A stretch of 64,000 nucleotides of DNA from Desmodesmus armatus (GCA_007449985.2 VIIQ02000010.1:62001-126000); one strand, 5' to 3'. Counted from the first letter of the stretch, positions 30,801 to 42,180 are shown. Notes: generated from the letters alone by a model not told the origin. A program made the numbers and translations.

Positions 30801-33770
30801 CACGATGCCGCTGCCTGCAGCTCACAAAGAACCACCCACCTGAGAGGTACCTCAGCACAAGCGCATGCACCTCCAGCCGCCCATCTGAAAAGTTCAATGC
30901 ACCAACCCCTCCCATAGCTCCAGGCTTGTCATGCATGCTCCTTGCGTGCACTGACCCCGTGCCGCTGCCTGCAGCCCACACAGAACCCACCCACCCACCT
31001 GACAGGTACCTCAGCACAAGTGCCTGAAGCTCCAGGCGCTCCCCGTCAGACAAGTCCTCATACACGACCCGCCCCCGCCCCGACAGCATGTCCCGCATGG
31101 CCAGCTCCTGCCTCAGCTCCTTGATCTGCCGCTCAGCCTTCCGCAGTGCCAGCAGGGGGTCAGCACTCTCGTTGACCTGCGCATCGGTCTGCAAGCAGCG
31201 CACGCGCGCGGCAAAGCGCAGCGTGCTGACACACTCCTCGAGGTGCGCCTCCTCCGGCCAGAGGTTTGCGATCATGACGGTGTTGCTGTTGCCGCCGATG
31301 GCGTCGCGCAGCGCGGCTGTCAGCTTGGACTGCCTGCAGCAGGAGGGCAGTGCGGCCTGTCAGCATGGCAGCTACCAACCAAACTGATGGCCACTTGCAG
31401 GACGTGATCCTGTGCATGAGGGCACAAATTTGCAACATGGCGTGCTGGATGCAGGGCCATCTGAGAAGACGTGTGAGCAAGAGCAGCAGCACACTCGCCA
31501 TCGATCTTTGTTGCAGGCTGGTACTGACAACCCCGCAGCTGTGCTGACAGCTCACCTGCTGCTTGCGCAAGATCTCCACAATTGCAGCATGTATGAAGCT
31601 CTATGACGTCATGCCAGCCATCTACTGATGTGATCAAAGCGCACCCACCTGAAGGGCACGTGTGCGTCCCCCCGTGCCAGTGCGTTCACGACCTGCTCCA
31701 GGAAGCTGAGTGACTTGTTGATGCAGCTGGACTCCCGCAGCTGCTCGTAGTTGGCTTCGCCACCACCTGCTGCTGCCTGGGTTTTCTTGATGCGCTCACT
31801 CCCTACAGCATACAGTACAGTACGGTAAGGTACGATACAGTACAGGGGTGTTGGCGCCAAACAAAGTGAGCCCAAATCATCCATACCGATGGCAGGCCGA
31901 GCAGGCAGGAGCTTGGTAAATAGCACAGGTGTTCACAGCTGCCCTCCTGCAGCCCAAGCTTGCATGACGTCCAGCCATCGGTCACCACGCCTCTCCACAT
32001 GCCTGCCTGCCTGCTGCATGCGATTGCCATCTTGCAAAGGTCTGCACGCCGTGCATTCACGAATTCTCATGCAGCATGCAAGCTGTGCCAGGCAACATCC
32101 AGCTACTGCTGCAGCCCTGCTTATGGTCCCCGCACCTGCCAGGTCCACCAAGTGCAGCTTGCTGAGCAGCGCGCGCTCCTCTGCCTCTGCACTGGCACGC
32201 ATCTCTATGTGCAGCGTGAACAACACATGGCTGCGGCTGCTGTTGGTGTTGAGCGCGTGCTGTGCCGTGCTGCGCGCCTGCTCGCCCAGGAAGAACTGCC
32301 GGAGGGCCTCCTCCTCACTGGATACAGTGACCTTTGTCAATCCACGCACCTGCACAGTACCACGACGCAACACAGCACAGTCTGTCAGACGCACATGCTT
32401 TTTCTACACAACTCCCCCGACTGCTGCCCCTCGCATGTGCACCATGTGACGCTGCCATAATATGAATCCGCCACGACCTTACGCCACCGGCTGCTGCCGC
32501 TCTGTTCCTGCGGCTGCATGGCTGTCCCATCCCCCCCAGCACGTGCTGCGCCCAAGACAAGAAACTACTCTGTTACCGAACTCACCACAGTGTTTGCAGC
32601 ATCATCCAGAATAGCCAGGGAGTCTGATGCAGCAGGATCCTCTGCCAACAGGTCCCTGAGGCTTTCGTTGTAGATCTCCAGGTAGCTGACTGAGATGTTG
32701 TAGATGCGGTCGCTGCGCATGTCGACCTCCCTGAACACATGCTGCATTGCACGGGGGATGATGCCCCTGTGGGAGTAGTTGCGGGCGTCCCCGGACATGG
32801 TGAAGGTCTTGCCAGCACCAGTCTGTGGACGTAGGCAGGAGGCACAGGCATGAAAGGCAGGCGCAGCATGAGTATGGCCATGCTGTCCGGTAGACAGTCG
32901 TAGCTCTGCAGACAGGAACGCCCACACGGACATGCCTGACACGTGAAGCATGCTGCTGCTCTTTGCGGCTGCCCACACCAGGCAGTGCCCCTGGTTGACA
33001 CCTGCTGCTGGATGTGCTGGCTGCTGTTGGGGTGCTGAATATTCAGATTCATGTGCCTGCTGACATGCTGGCTGCTGCTAATCCGTGCTTTAGCATACCT
33101 GACCGTATGCAAACACAGTAGCATTGAATCCTGCCAGGGAGCTGTCAACTGCCTCATGCACGCAGCTGTTGTAGACCACATCCTGGCTGACATTCTCCAG
33201 CACACCATCAAACTGCAGGTAGAGCAGACAAGACAAGGATGGGGTCTGGGTGTGACTGCTCATCATTGCCCCCATCTCTTCGAATGCTGATGGGATAGTA
33301 GTGTGCAGGCCAACAGCATCCTCAACTGCAGTACAGTGTGCTCGTGTGTGCTGGTGAGGTGGCAACAACAGCCATTGCACATCACCGACTCTGCTGCCCT
33401 ATAGATGCCGGAACTGGGGAGGCTTACCTTGAAGGTCAGGCTCTCCAGCTGGTTGTTGATCAAGCAGTCGTCCTGTTTGGGCAGTGCTACTGTGATTGTT
33501 TGCCCATCCTTGTTCTGGCTCCTGGCAACAGCACCACACATGGGTGACAGTAGACATTTTCATGCTGAATATGGTAGCATGAAGCCATGACATTGTTGAG
33601 TTCACGGGTTGCAGTGATCATTCTGCTCAGCACTGCTTGTGCAGTTCTGCCAGTGGGAGAGCAGCAGCTGCTGCACTGCTGAAGGGGCCTCACTTGAGCC
33701 CCTCGTATGGCCTGGCAGTGGGCTTGGTCCTGACAAACACTTTCACATGGGATTTATTGCTACTTTTCAT
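27807..33770 (-). CDS. KLP1: Kinesin-9 (KIF9/KLP1-type) motor protein, ~797 aa
   Basis: Thirteen exons: 33770-33694, 33521-33428, 33212-33099, 32822-32586, 32349-32136, 31802-31649, 31333-30999, 30394-30246, 29945-29867, 29645-29236, 29003-28834, 28385-28256, 28037-27807; 2394 bp in phase throughout. The motor starts HVKVFVRTKPTARP. Its P-loop GQTGAGKTFTM spans an exon junction, switch I is NTNSSRSH, switch II is DLAGSERI, and the end is ANLWPEEAHLEECVSTLRFAARV. The neck shows ELAMRDMLSGR and ELQALVLRYLSG, typical of kinesin-9. The tail has a Gln-rich insert in exon 10, a coiled coil, and the family C-terminus (YRTLFESL ... DPSSAAFYAAKK). In Chlamydomonas KLP1 is a central-pair motor of the flagellum, so an axonemal role is inferred. 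Length is close to KLP1 as I know it. KIF6 is the other kinesin-9 subtype, but the C-terminus fits KIF9 better. Confidence 0.9.
29420..29500 (-). repeat. Poly-Gln insertion in the kinesin-9 tail
   Basis: A CAG-rich tract (CTG on the plus strand) in exon 10 codes for about 18 Gln broken by Val and Leu, between the neck and the coiled coil. It lies outside the motor, where length change would be tolerated. Confidence 0.8.
30785..30893 (-). repeat. Ghost copy of the kinesin exon 7 end in the following intron
   Basis: About 110 bp match 30943-31050, which covers the last codons of exon 7, its donor and the start of the intron. The exon reads LELQALVLRYLSGG and the ghost reads LEVHALVLRYLSGG, still followed by a GTGGG-like donor. 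The offset is about 157 bp and the unit crosses the 5' splice site. Confidence 0.8.
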
Positions 33771-34033
33771 TTGTGCTCGCGTGATTTCGGTGTTGTTGTT
33801 GGAACTCGCTCAAAACTGACTCCTTCCTCGCTGATCCCTCTCTGCACGGTGACGAGGCATGGACTTAACGACAGAAACCACGCTAAAAATGCTGATGATC
33901 AGACGGTCATACAGGATGGGCAGGGGTTGACAGCTCGCAACTGTAGCTACAGCCGGTACCCATGTTGTACAGCCAGTTCTCATCACTGCACTTACCTGCC
34001 TGGACAGGGAAACAGTCGAAATGTAGGCAGATG
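33771..34033 (-). promoter_or_regulatory. Kinesin-9 promoter region, inferred from position
   Basis: Only 263 bp separate the ADAT1 stop (34034) from the kinesin ATG (33770), both on the minus strand, so the kinesin promoter and 5' UTR must share this stretch with the ADAT1 3' UTR. No TATA box or known element was recognised. Confidence 0.35.
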
Positions 34034-36254
34034 TCACTTGGCGATCCAGCCAGCAAACGTGGGTGTGGCCTTGAGGTGTGACCACATGTCCTGATATACT
34101 GCTCCAGCACCGTACTTTGCCGGCACCCGCAGGTCTCCTTCTGCCACCAGTCCCTGCTGCTGCTGTAGCTGACGTATGCCACTCTTTCCACCTGACTGAG
34201 TAATGTCTGAGGTCGCTGGCAGACTCTCCAGCAGCTTCTGCCACTGATCAAACAGTGCAGCTGAGCAAATCCTGGAGCGTGTTTTGATGCTGCTAGCTGC
34301 GGGTCCCTTGCGTGCAGTGCCATGCTTGCGGCCAAAGGCTGCCGAGGTGGCCTCATGCGTGCCCGCACCACACTTGCGGCCTGCAGCCTGCTGTGCAAAG
34401 GCTGAAAACAGAGGTAGCTGGCAGCTCCAGTTTATTGATGTGCCTGCGCAGTCAGCACGCAAGCGGAGCAAGTGAAGTTGCAAACCCACCTGCCAGAAAA
34501 CAGGCCACACTACAAATAAGCAGTGAGGACAGACAGGGCGTAACAAATGACGGCATCAGCTACAACATCCACTGTGCGCGTGCAGCGCAACACACGATGC
34601 ACAGCTCATCACATGCAAACCAAAAGCCATCCCCCTGGCTTGTCAGAAGAAAATCAAAAAGCTGTCCTCACCTGATGCCACGTCCCGAGCACCTCCTGGC
34701 TGCACACCCAGCCCAGTAGGAGCAGCCTCCACAGCAACCACCACCGGTGGCACCACACGGAAAGGTGGCTGCAACACCCCTGCACAGGCCACCACACGCT
34801 GGCAGAACGCGCGCCTGCCTGCAGCCTCTGCAGCTGCCAGCACAGCAGAGGCCGCCTGCTGCTGCACCTCCGGTCCCTCCTCGCCCAGCTGCTGCCGCTT
34901 CTGCCCGGTGCTGGCTGCTTCGGTGGTGCCTGTAGCATCTCCTTGCTGCTGCTGCTGACGCTGCATGCCGTCACAGGCTTCTCCTGCTGCTGCTGCTGCT
35001 GGGTTAGGTGTGCTTGGCACAGACACCACCAGCATGCTGAGGTACACTGGCTCCTGCAGCAGGCTGCTCAGCAGGCAGCCCTGCAGCCCCAGGCAGGCCC
35101 AGCGCGCAATCTTGTCACTGCAGCTCAGTGACAGCGTGGGGTCCCCCTTGCCCGGCTTCCTACGCAGCACAGCAACTTGTTGGGGCCCAGCCTCAACATC
35201 ACTCGCTGTGGGGACCTGCTGCTGCTGCTGTTGTTGTCCTGCAGGCTGACCGTGCAGCTTGGGGCCTGCAGTGGAAGCTGCAGTGTTGTCGGCCTGAGGT
35301 GCAGTTTGTGGAACAGCTTGGGTTGCTGCAGCCTGAGGGTGCTGCACACCTGCTGCAGCAACGACTGCAGCAGCAGCTTCTGCCACATCAGCCACCCCAA
35401 GGGGCCGCAGCACTTTGGCTCCTGTGCGGCCAACAGGCTGGCTGGGCTGTTGCCCTGTTACCGCTGCATCACTGCCAGCAACAGCAGCCAGCACGTCACC
35501 TGGGCCCTGCTCCCCACAGCAACTGCCCTGGGAGCTGTGTGTGCTGAAGATGGAGGCGTCGCCGCAAGGGGGCTGGCTGACGTACAGGGCAAACTGCACC
35601 CCATGGCGCAGGGCAAAGCTGCATGTGTCTGGGCACCAAGTGAAGGCAGACTGCTGCTGCTGGTGTTGCTGCTTGTGCTGGCTGTCCTGCACTCCATGGT
35701 TGGCAGGTGGCTTTCCTGCAGGCTCTCCTTCAGGGGCAGCTGTGGTTGGGTGTGGAGCTGCCTGCTGTGCTGCTATCTGAAGCTGCTGATACAGCCAGGC
35801 CATGAATGCCCTGCGTGCTATGACCTCTGCATGGCTGTCGTTCAGCAAATCACCAGCGGCTGAGCGCTTGCTTGCACCAAGGCATTTGTTGCCTGTCCCC
35901 AGTGCAACGACACGCAGCTGCTGCTGTTGTTCTGGACTGCTGGTGGGACTGCTGCCCTCAGGTGTGGCTTGAGTGTCACAGGAGTTGTATGCAACGATGC
36001 CTGCACACAAACGTTGTTGCAGGGGAGGCACAGCGTGAGTGGCACTGATGGCTTTCGGTGTCTGTGCAGCATGCTGGATGAGAAGGACTGGTCTTGGCCT
36101 GCATACCTGCCAGCACGGTGTACTCATTTGGCTGCGGCTTTCCAGTCTTTGGCAGGGCAGTGAACGCTGTTTGAACTGCTGCTGCGATGCGTGCAGCTAG
36201 GGCGCGGTCAGCAGCGGAGACAGCCTGGCACCCTGCTGTGGGCTCCTCTGCCAT
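34034..36254 (-). CDS. TAD1: tRNA-specific adenosine deaminase 1 (ADAT1/TAD1-type), ~628 aa
   Basis: Exons 36254-36107, 36000-34672 and 34443-34034 total 1887 bp in phase. Family signatures of the adenosine-deaminase (ADAR/ADAT1) domain are in order: GIVAYN, VVALGTGNKCLG, LNDSHAEVIARRAF (zinc His and catalytic Glu), FALYVSQPPCGDASIF (zinc Cys), SCSDKIARWACLGLQGCLL (second zinc Cys), PVYLSMLVV, then TSINW and a basic C-terminal part. Known members convert A37 next to the anticodon of tRNA-Ala to inosine. Two long Gln/Ala-rich inserts inside exon 2 (about 140 residues between PCGDASIF and SCSDK, and another after PVYLSMLVV) make it longer than the ~400-500 residues usual for the family. Both zinc Cys motifs and the catalytic Glu are kept. 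Confidence 0.9.
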
Positions 36255-36578
36255 AACTCAGGATACTGTGTGTGGCTGTAAGAGACCTCGACAGATACGT
36301 CAACACTAGCAGCTACACTAAAGAAGTTTCAGCAGAGCAGCCATGGCTGCTGGTGAATGCTTGAAAGCAGCCATGGCTGCTGGTGAATGCTTGAAAGCAG
36401 CATGAAAGTGACAACATAACAGGCACCTCAACCGCTCTTTTCAACGGCAGGGGAGCAATCCTGCATGTTCCAGGACTTTATAGGCATACATAACTTCATT
36501 TGTGAGTTAACTTCCAGCTGCCCCGTCCGTTCTACAATTTGCTGCTGCTGCCTCTCAGATCACCTCCCTCAAGCCACC
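36255..36578. promoter_or_regulatory. Divergent promoter region ADAT1 / SF3B5, with a 31-bp tandem duplication
   Basis: 324 bp lie between two start codons on opposite strands. A block beginning AGCAGCCATGGCTGCTGGTG is present twice in tandem at about 36338-36400. No TATA box was identified; the promoter call rests on gene orientation. Confidence 0.45.
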
Positions 36579-36851
36579 ATGGCTACCCTTTCCGATCGTT
36601 TCAACATCAACTCGCAGATCGAGCATCTTCAAGCAAAGTATGTTGGCACAGGGCACGCTGATATCACCAAGTTCGAGTGGATGCTGAATGTGCACAGAGA
36701 CAGCTACGCCTCCTACATTGGCCACCACCCCATGGTGGCCTACTTTGCAGTGGCACAGAACGAGTCCATCGGCCGTGTGCGCTATGAGTTCCTCCAGAAG
36801 ATGCTGCTGCCCTGCGGGCTGCCACCCGCTGGCCAGGATGATGAGCAGTAA
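36579..36851 (+). CDS. SF3B5: Splicing factor 3B subunit 5 (SF3b10), 90 aa, intronless
   Basis: A single exon encodes 90 residues after a strong start context (GCCACCATGG). The protein matches SF3b10 along its whole length: DRFNINSQIEHLQAKYVGTG, HADITKFEW, HRDSYASYIGHH, FAVAQNESIGRVR and KMLLPCGLP. SF3B5 is a small core subunit of SF3b in the U2 snRNP, touching SF3B1 and SF3B3 during branch-site recognition; metazoan and plant homologues are ~86 residues. This is the only intronless complete gene in a window where neighbours have 3-25 exons. Its 3' end faces the thioesterase gene, with 36 bp between stop codons. Confidence 0.97.
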   Translation: MATLSDRFNINSQIEHLQAKYVGTGHADITKFEWMLNVHRDSYASYIGHHPMVAYFAVAQNESIGRVRYEFLQKMLLPCGLPPAGQDDEQ

Positions 36852-36887
36852 ACAGCAGCAGCTGCCGCAACAGCAGCACACCACCCC

Positions 36888-39283
36888 TCAAGTCGAGCAG
36901 CAGCAGCGTCGCCAGAGGGGGGCTGAGCCCGACTCTGCAACAGTCTCAGCTGCGGGTTGCCCTGCTGGTGTGACCTCTTCATCAGCTTTGCCAGCAGCTC
37001 CGTTGCTGCTGATAGCGGTCACAGCAGCAGCAACCGATTGCTGCTGTGGGACTGCCAGCGGTCCCAGCTCCATCCTGAGCAGGGCTATCAAGCCGTAAGG
37101 GCAGTCAGCGATGTAATTGTGCCCCTGGTTGTCAAGCCAGACCTCTGTCAGCTTCCCGCCTTGTGTGTGCTGGGACCAGGCACTCAGCTGCAGCAGCAGG
37201 ACACAGCAGGTGGGGACTCAGCTCAGTGGAGCTGCAAATATCTCTGCCAGTTTGAGTCTTGTTGGGTGCGGGACCCTTCTGGCAGGAGTTGGCAGTTGTG
37301 CTGTTGTGAGGTTTGTCATGGCTGTGTCTGTCGCACCTGCTGTCGCGTGTACCTCTTGTCCAATGCCCCTCCAATGGCAGCAATGGGCACGGACGTCTTG
37401 ACGTCTGGGTGGCTTGGCTGCATGCAGCAGCCGCATTTTGCACCAGCAGCGTGTCAGTGTGGTGGAGTGCAGCTGCAGTAGGGGCATATTCGACCCGTGT
37501 ACTGCTGTGTCATGTGGGGAGTCCAGCATGGTGCCCTCCTGCCTGAGTGCTTCATTGTGAATGTCTGCAGTTCTGCATGTATAGTAGCTAGCTTTGACCG
37601 TTGACCCCGCCACATGCTGCAGAAGCATGTGCTGTGCAACTCCCCGTCAGTCACACACCAGTGGGGCAACTCCCTATGTGACCTTGTGTAACCAACAGGT
37701 GTAGTCGCTAAAGGATTCTTGCTCACTTGGTATGTCTCGACAACTTGGAAGTCATCTCTCAGCATGGGGTACATATAAGCCTGCATTGCCGCATCCTCCT
37801 GCACCCAAGACAGCATAGCAGAGGGCAGGGGGCACAACATGGTTTCGAGGCCCAGCCTGAACAGGCAGTACGCCTACCGGTACCCCCCAGCAGTAGCCTG
37901 TTTCTGACAGAGTGCATGTATGTAAAGCAGGCTGCCATATCACACACCGGCTGGCTGCTGCCTCAAGGACCCCCAAGGCTTGCAGCTGTCCTGCGCACCA
38001 AGTGCTTGTTTTCCCCGTAGCGGTGCTTGAAGTGTGGCCAGAACTTGTCAGGTGTCAGTGTGTGCATCCGCACTGGGTCGACATCATGCTGCTTGCTATG
38101 TAGGCAGGGAGCCCTGTAGCAAAAAGACGCACGCATGAGGGTTCTACTGCTGATCACTACCACCACCGCGTCTTCAAGCATGATGCCATGGCATGCCCAA
38201 CTGGCATGTACAGGACCCACGTCGACAAAAATTGTACTGGGTGGCGGTGTTGCAGAGGTGTTGCTTCATGACACAGCATGACGTCCCCCTTGTCCCTCCC
38301 CTGTGCTTGTTGCTCAACCTGGCACTGAGCAGTTGCTGCAGGAGCCACATGCATCCAGGACAGGATGGCCACAACTGCTGCGCACCTGTTGCCAGACACA
38401 AACATGCGGACTGGCAGCGGCAGGCCCCTGCGCTGGATCTCCTGCAGCATCTCCCACACTATCCAGGCACCCATGCTGTGGCCAAACAGTGCATACGCAC
38501 CCTCCCTGTAAGCAGCAACAGGCCCACAACAGCCCAACTGAGTTGAAACAGGTGTGCAGTTTACTCCGCACAGCTGTTTCACAGCCTTGATGCGCCAAAT
38601 GTGCTACCACATGGTGCTGACATGGTGCTATGTGGCACCCAGCGTGTGCTGCTTGCACAACACTACTTCGTTTAAGATGGGGCACTGGTCAGACAAGCTG
38701 TGCTGTCATAGGGCCTGGCACCTGCTGGAACCATGCTGCAGGCTGATGCAACATCGCTGGCTGGTGTTGCATCTGTGGGGAACCAAGCCAGCTGCTGCAT
38801 GGCCCTACCGTGTGTGTGGCTCAATCGCGTCAACTGCCTGGCTGCTTATCTCGCACAGGTTGGTCAAGCGAGGCTCCTTCATGCGGCTGCCATGACCTGG
38901 AAGCTCAATGGGCATCACCTGGGCAGCACAGGCAGGCCGAGTACGGTGGGGTGGTGTGGGGTCTGTGAGGGACCCTGGGGGGGGGGGGTATTTGGGGGGG
39001 GAGCAGGCCAGAGAAGGAGGGCAAAGACAACAGTACAGCTCTGGCGCGTGGTCATCCCCAGCTGCAACACTGCGAAGTACTGACATGGGTGTGTAGTTAC
39101 CTCGATGTTGGGGGCCAAGCGTTGGCTCCAAGCCTGGTACACCCATGCGCCCATTCCCGCCTGCGGGACGCAGAAAAGCTTCACTGCTGTAGGGGAAACA
39201 GTCAGTGGCTGCTTCCCTACGAGCAGCCACTGGCCAGTGCCATGGGCAGCAGCGGGTGCCGTCTGAAACTGTTTGTTGTCCAT
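36888..39283 (-). CDS. Type II thioesterase (GrsT-like alpha/beta hydrolase), ~319 aa
   Basis: Exons: 39283-39101, 38918-38809, 38505-38386, 38113-37999, 37798-37727, 37396-37337, 37187-36888; 960 bp in phase. The fold starts KLFCVPQAGMGAWVYQAW, then VMPIELPGHGSRM and the nucleophile elbow ALFGHSMGAWIVWEM (Ser). The lid follows (LTPDKFWPHFKHRYG, YPMLRDDFQVVETY), then PIAAIGGALDKRYT with the acid Asp, and WLDNQGHNYI with the catalytic His. Such enzymes hydrolyse acyl groups from carrier-protein phosphopantetheine, as editing enzymes of PKS/NRPS or as medium-chain FAS thioesterases. Which synthase it serves cannot be told here. After the fold it has a ~65-residue Ala/Gln-rich tail ending in CCCST. 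The start of exon 6 uses an AAG acceptor in this model, the least certain junction. Confidence 0.85.
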
Positions 39284-39559
39284 GCAGTTGTCTGAACAGG
39301 ATGGGCTTACTGCTGAGTGTGTATGCCAGGTCATTCTCCAAAAGCTGCGAACGAGGCAGGCTCTGTCCCCTTTCCCCTTTACGCACCAATGTCAAAAATC
39401 AGTTGGGGGGGTGGTCAAACTTGCTGATACCCAATAAGCAAAAGGAATCTCAGTGCAGGCGTAGTAGGAGTTTTTACGCATTCCATCAGAGGGAACGGTA
39501 TCAGCCATCCTTTGATCTGTTGCCGTAGCGCTACTGCCGATCCTGATCGGTGCTGCAGA
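39284..39559. promoter_or_regulatory. Divergent promoter region thioesterase / dihydrodipicolinate reductase
   Basis: 276 bp separate the two start codons on opposite strands, so both promoters and 5' UTRs lie here. No clear TATA box or repeat was seen; the call is from gene orientation only. Confidence 0.4.
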
Positions 39560-42180
39560 ATGCTGCACGCCAGCCAGATGCAGTCCAAGGCTGGTGCATC
39601 TAGAGCAGCACCAATGAGCCGTCGCGTTGCCGTTAGAGTGCAAGCGGCCAAGCCAGTGGTCATGGTGAACAGTTGCACAGGGAAGATGGGTCGTGCAGTA
39701 GCAGACGCAGCCGTCCGAGCAGGGCTCACACTGGCTCCTTACACGCTGTGTAGCGAAAGTGAAGCAGGGGGCTCTGTTGAGGTTGCTGGGCAGCAGCTGA
39801 AGCTGGTTGGGCCCAGCAGCAGAGACCAAGTCATCAACGAGGTGGGAGGGATGGGGCCCTGCTGTAGACCCTGCTGCTGAACAACAATTGGCACAATTGC
39901 AGCTGCTGGAAGGTGTCTCATAGCACAGCTGAAGCCATAAAAACTGCCTTATCAAGCAATGCAGTCATTACTCACGCACATAGCCGCTTCTCTGAGGATC
40001 GACCTGCCCCCCCCCCCCCCCTAACACCCACCCTCCCCCTTGGTATGTGTATCAGGTGAAGCAGCAGCACCCCAACCTCATCATGGTTGACTACACAGTG
40101 CCTGACGTCATCCATGACATGGTTGACCTGTACATCAAGCACAAAACACCCTTCGTCATGGGCACTACCGGCGGCAACAGGCAGCAGATCCTGGCCGATG
40201 TCCAGGCAGCTGACCTCTATGCAGTCATCGCCCCACAAATGGGCAAGCAGGTGTGCAACTTTGCAGATACCCGTCAATTACGTGGCATGGAAAGGCACAC
40301 AGCCCGCCCCTCATAAAGCAGTGAACAACATTGGCCGTAACAAGACCGCTGAACAGCTCACAAGTCACCAACAGACATGCCAGTCCGTCGTCAGCCTGCT
40401 CGCATGACAAAATGCGAGCTCGGAGTGTGAGTGGCCCAGTTGCAGCAGATGGGGAGCTGTCAGGGCAGCGTTCTGCAGACAGGTCTGCCCACGCTCGACA
40501 CTAACAGAGTGGCTGCAGATTCCTTGCACTTTGCTCAAGATAACCAAGATGCACAGACAACATGAGTGTGGGTTTGTTGGCCCTTGTTGTCGACACACCA
40601 GTGTTGCTGGTGGTGACTGGTGTTGCTGCAGGTTGTTGCATTCCAGGCCATGATGGAGGTCATGGCTGACAAGTTCCCAGGAGCATTCGCAGGCTATACA
40701 CTCAAAGTGAGTGAGGCCATACAGCAGCAAATGACCAGGCTACACAAGCACAGCAGCCGCCTGTCAGTGCTGAGAAATAGTGAACAGCACCTGCATACTA
40801 CTCTTCACATTGGTCCATATTGGTAAATGCAGCGATGGACCCTTTGCTGTAGCTCGTCTCAGCTGCTGACGGAGTCCAGCAGCCTGCACCTGCCAGCAGC
40901 AGCATTGGTACACACCTGAACCTCCCATCGTAAGCTGGCCAGACCTCATCACTGCCTCCCCCTCCCTCCTCCCCCTCCCTGCACTGCAACTCCTCTGACA
41001 GCACACCTCAGGCTGTGGCCCAGAGCATCATGCTCAAGTATCATATTGAGCTGCACATGACTGTAAAGTGTCACACCTTATCACTCCCGACTCTTACGTT
41101 CACAAAATGTCAACCCCCACCCTTACGTCCACTTGCTTCTCAGGTGTTTGAGAGCCACCAGTCCAGCAAGAAGGACACCAGTGGCACAGCCAAGGCAGTG
41201 GTGGCGTCATTCAACAGGCTGGGCCTGCAGTTTGATGAGAGCCAGGTGGGGCCTCACAGGCAGCAGCTGTTGCAGCACCATAGTGCCCAGGGCCCTGCAT
41301 GCATCTATGCAGCTCCAGACACAGCCTGTGTGCGGCGCTGCTCAAGGCTGGGACCGTCCCCGTCAAGGCTGGGGCCAGTGCACTATCGCAACGTAACTCA
41401 ACCTCACTCAGAGCTCAGCCACCAGCCACAGGTGTCAATGGTCTTCGTCCCAGCGCCACCACTGTATGCATCGGCAGGCAGTACAGTTTGGCCAGCCCCC
41501 AGCAGCGGCAGACGGCAGCGGGGTGATTTAGGAGGGTAGCAGCGGCACGTTGCGTCGCTGCTGCACCCCATTTTTGCCGTCCCCCGACTTTTTGGTAGTA
41601 CAAGATATGCGCCTGAAACTGCCTCACCAGGCCCCACTGAGAATTGTATTGTCGCTGCTGCTGCTGCTGTTGCTGCTGCAGATTGAGTTGATCCGTGACC
41701 GTGAGCAGCAGCTGGCCCGCATGGGTGTCCCTGAGGAGTCCCTGCTGGGCCATGCCTACCACACCTACCAGCTCACCAGCCCAGACGGCAGCGTCAGCTT
41801 TGAGTTCCAGCACAACGTGCAGGTAAGAGATAACTCGTGATAGCTCTGCATGATCCCCTGATTTCTGTTTAGCGTCCGTGATTGGGGTCCGGTCCCTCAA
41901 ACACATGTACTGTACTGTGTGACACAGTACAGGGGTACCTGTGGCAGCCATTGACAGTATACCGCACTTCATCAGGTGATGGCTTGTATAGGACCACCAG
42001 AAGTCTTGCCTCCCGCTTTTTCAATCCCCCGTCTTGTTTGTCTACCATGTGCAGGGCCGCAGCATCTATGCAGAGGGCACAGTGGATGCTGTTCTGTTCC
42101 TGGCTAAGCAGATAGAGGATGGAGCCAGCCAGAAGCTGTACAACATGGTCGATGTCCTCAAGGCAGGAGCCATGCGGTGA
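39560..42180 (+). CDS. dapB: 4-hydroxy-tetrahydrodipicolinate reductase, plant type, chloroplast, 306 aa
   Basis: Exons 39560-39841, 40056-40250, 40632-40706, 41144-41245, 41682-41822, 42055-42180; 921 bp, every junction phase 0. The first ~35 residues are Ser/Ala/Arg-rich with almost no acidic residues, as in a chloroplast transit peptide. The Rossmann start is VVMVNSCTGKMGRAVADAA. Then come VDYTVPDV, FVMGTTGGN, YAVIAPQMGK, AFQAMMEVMADKFPGAFAGY and the substrate motif ESHQSSKKDTSGTAKAV with the catalytic His/Lys region. The end matches the plant dimer region (EGTVDAVLFLAKQI). It reduces the DapA product with NAD(P)H in the diaminopimelate route to lysine. An in-frame ATG 20 bases downstream would only shorten the transit peptide. 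Confidence 0.95.

Noticed and set aside
31089..31387. Plus-strand ORF opposite the kinesin motor exon
   Set aside because: It lies antisense to conserved kinesin codons and is a shadow frame.
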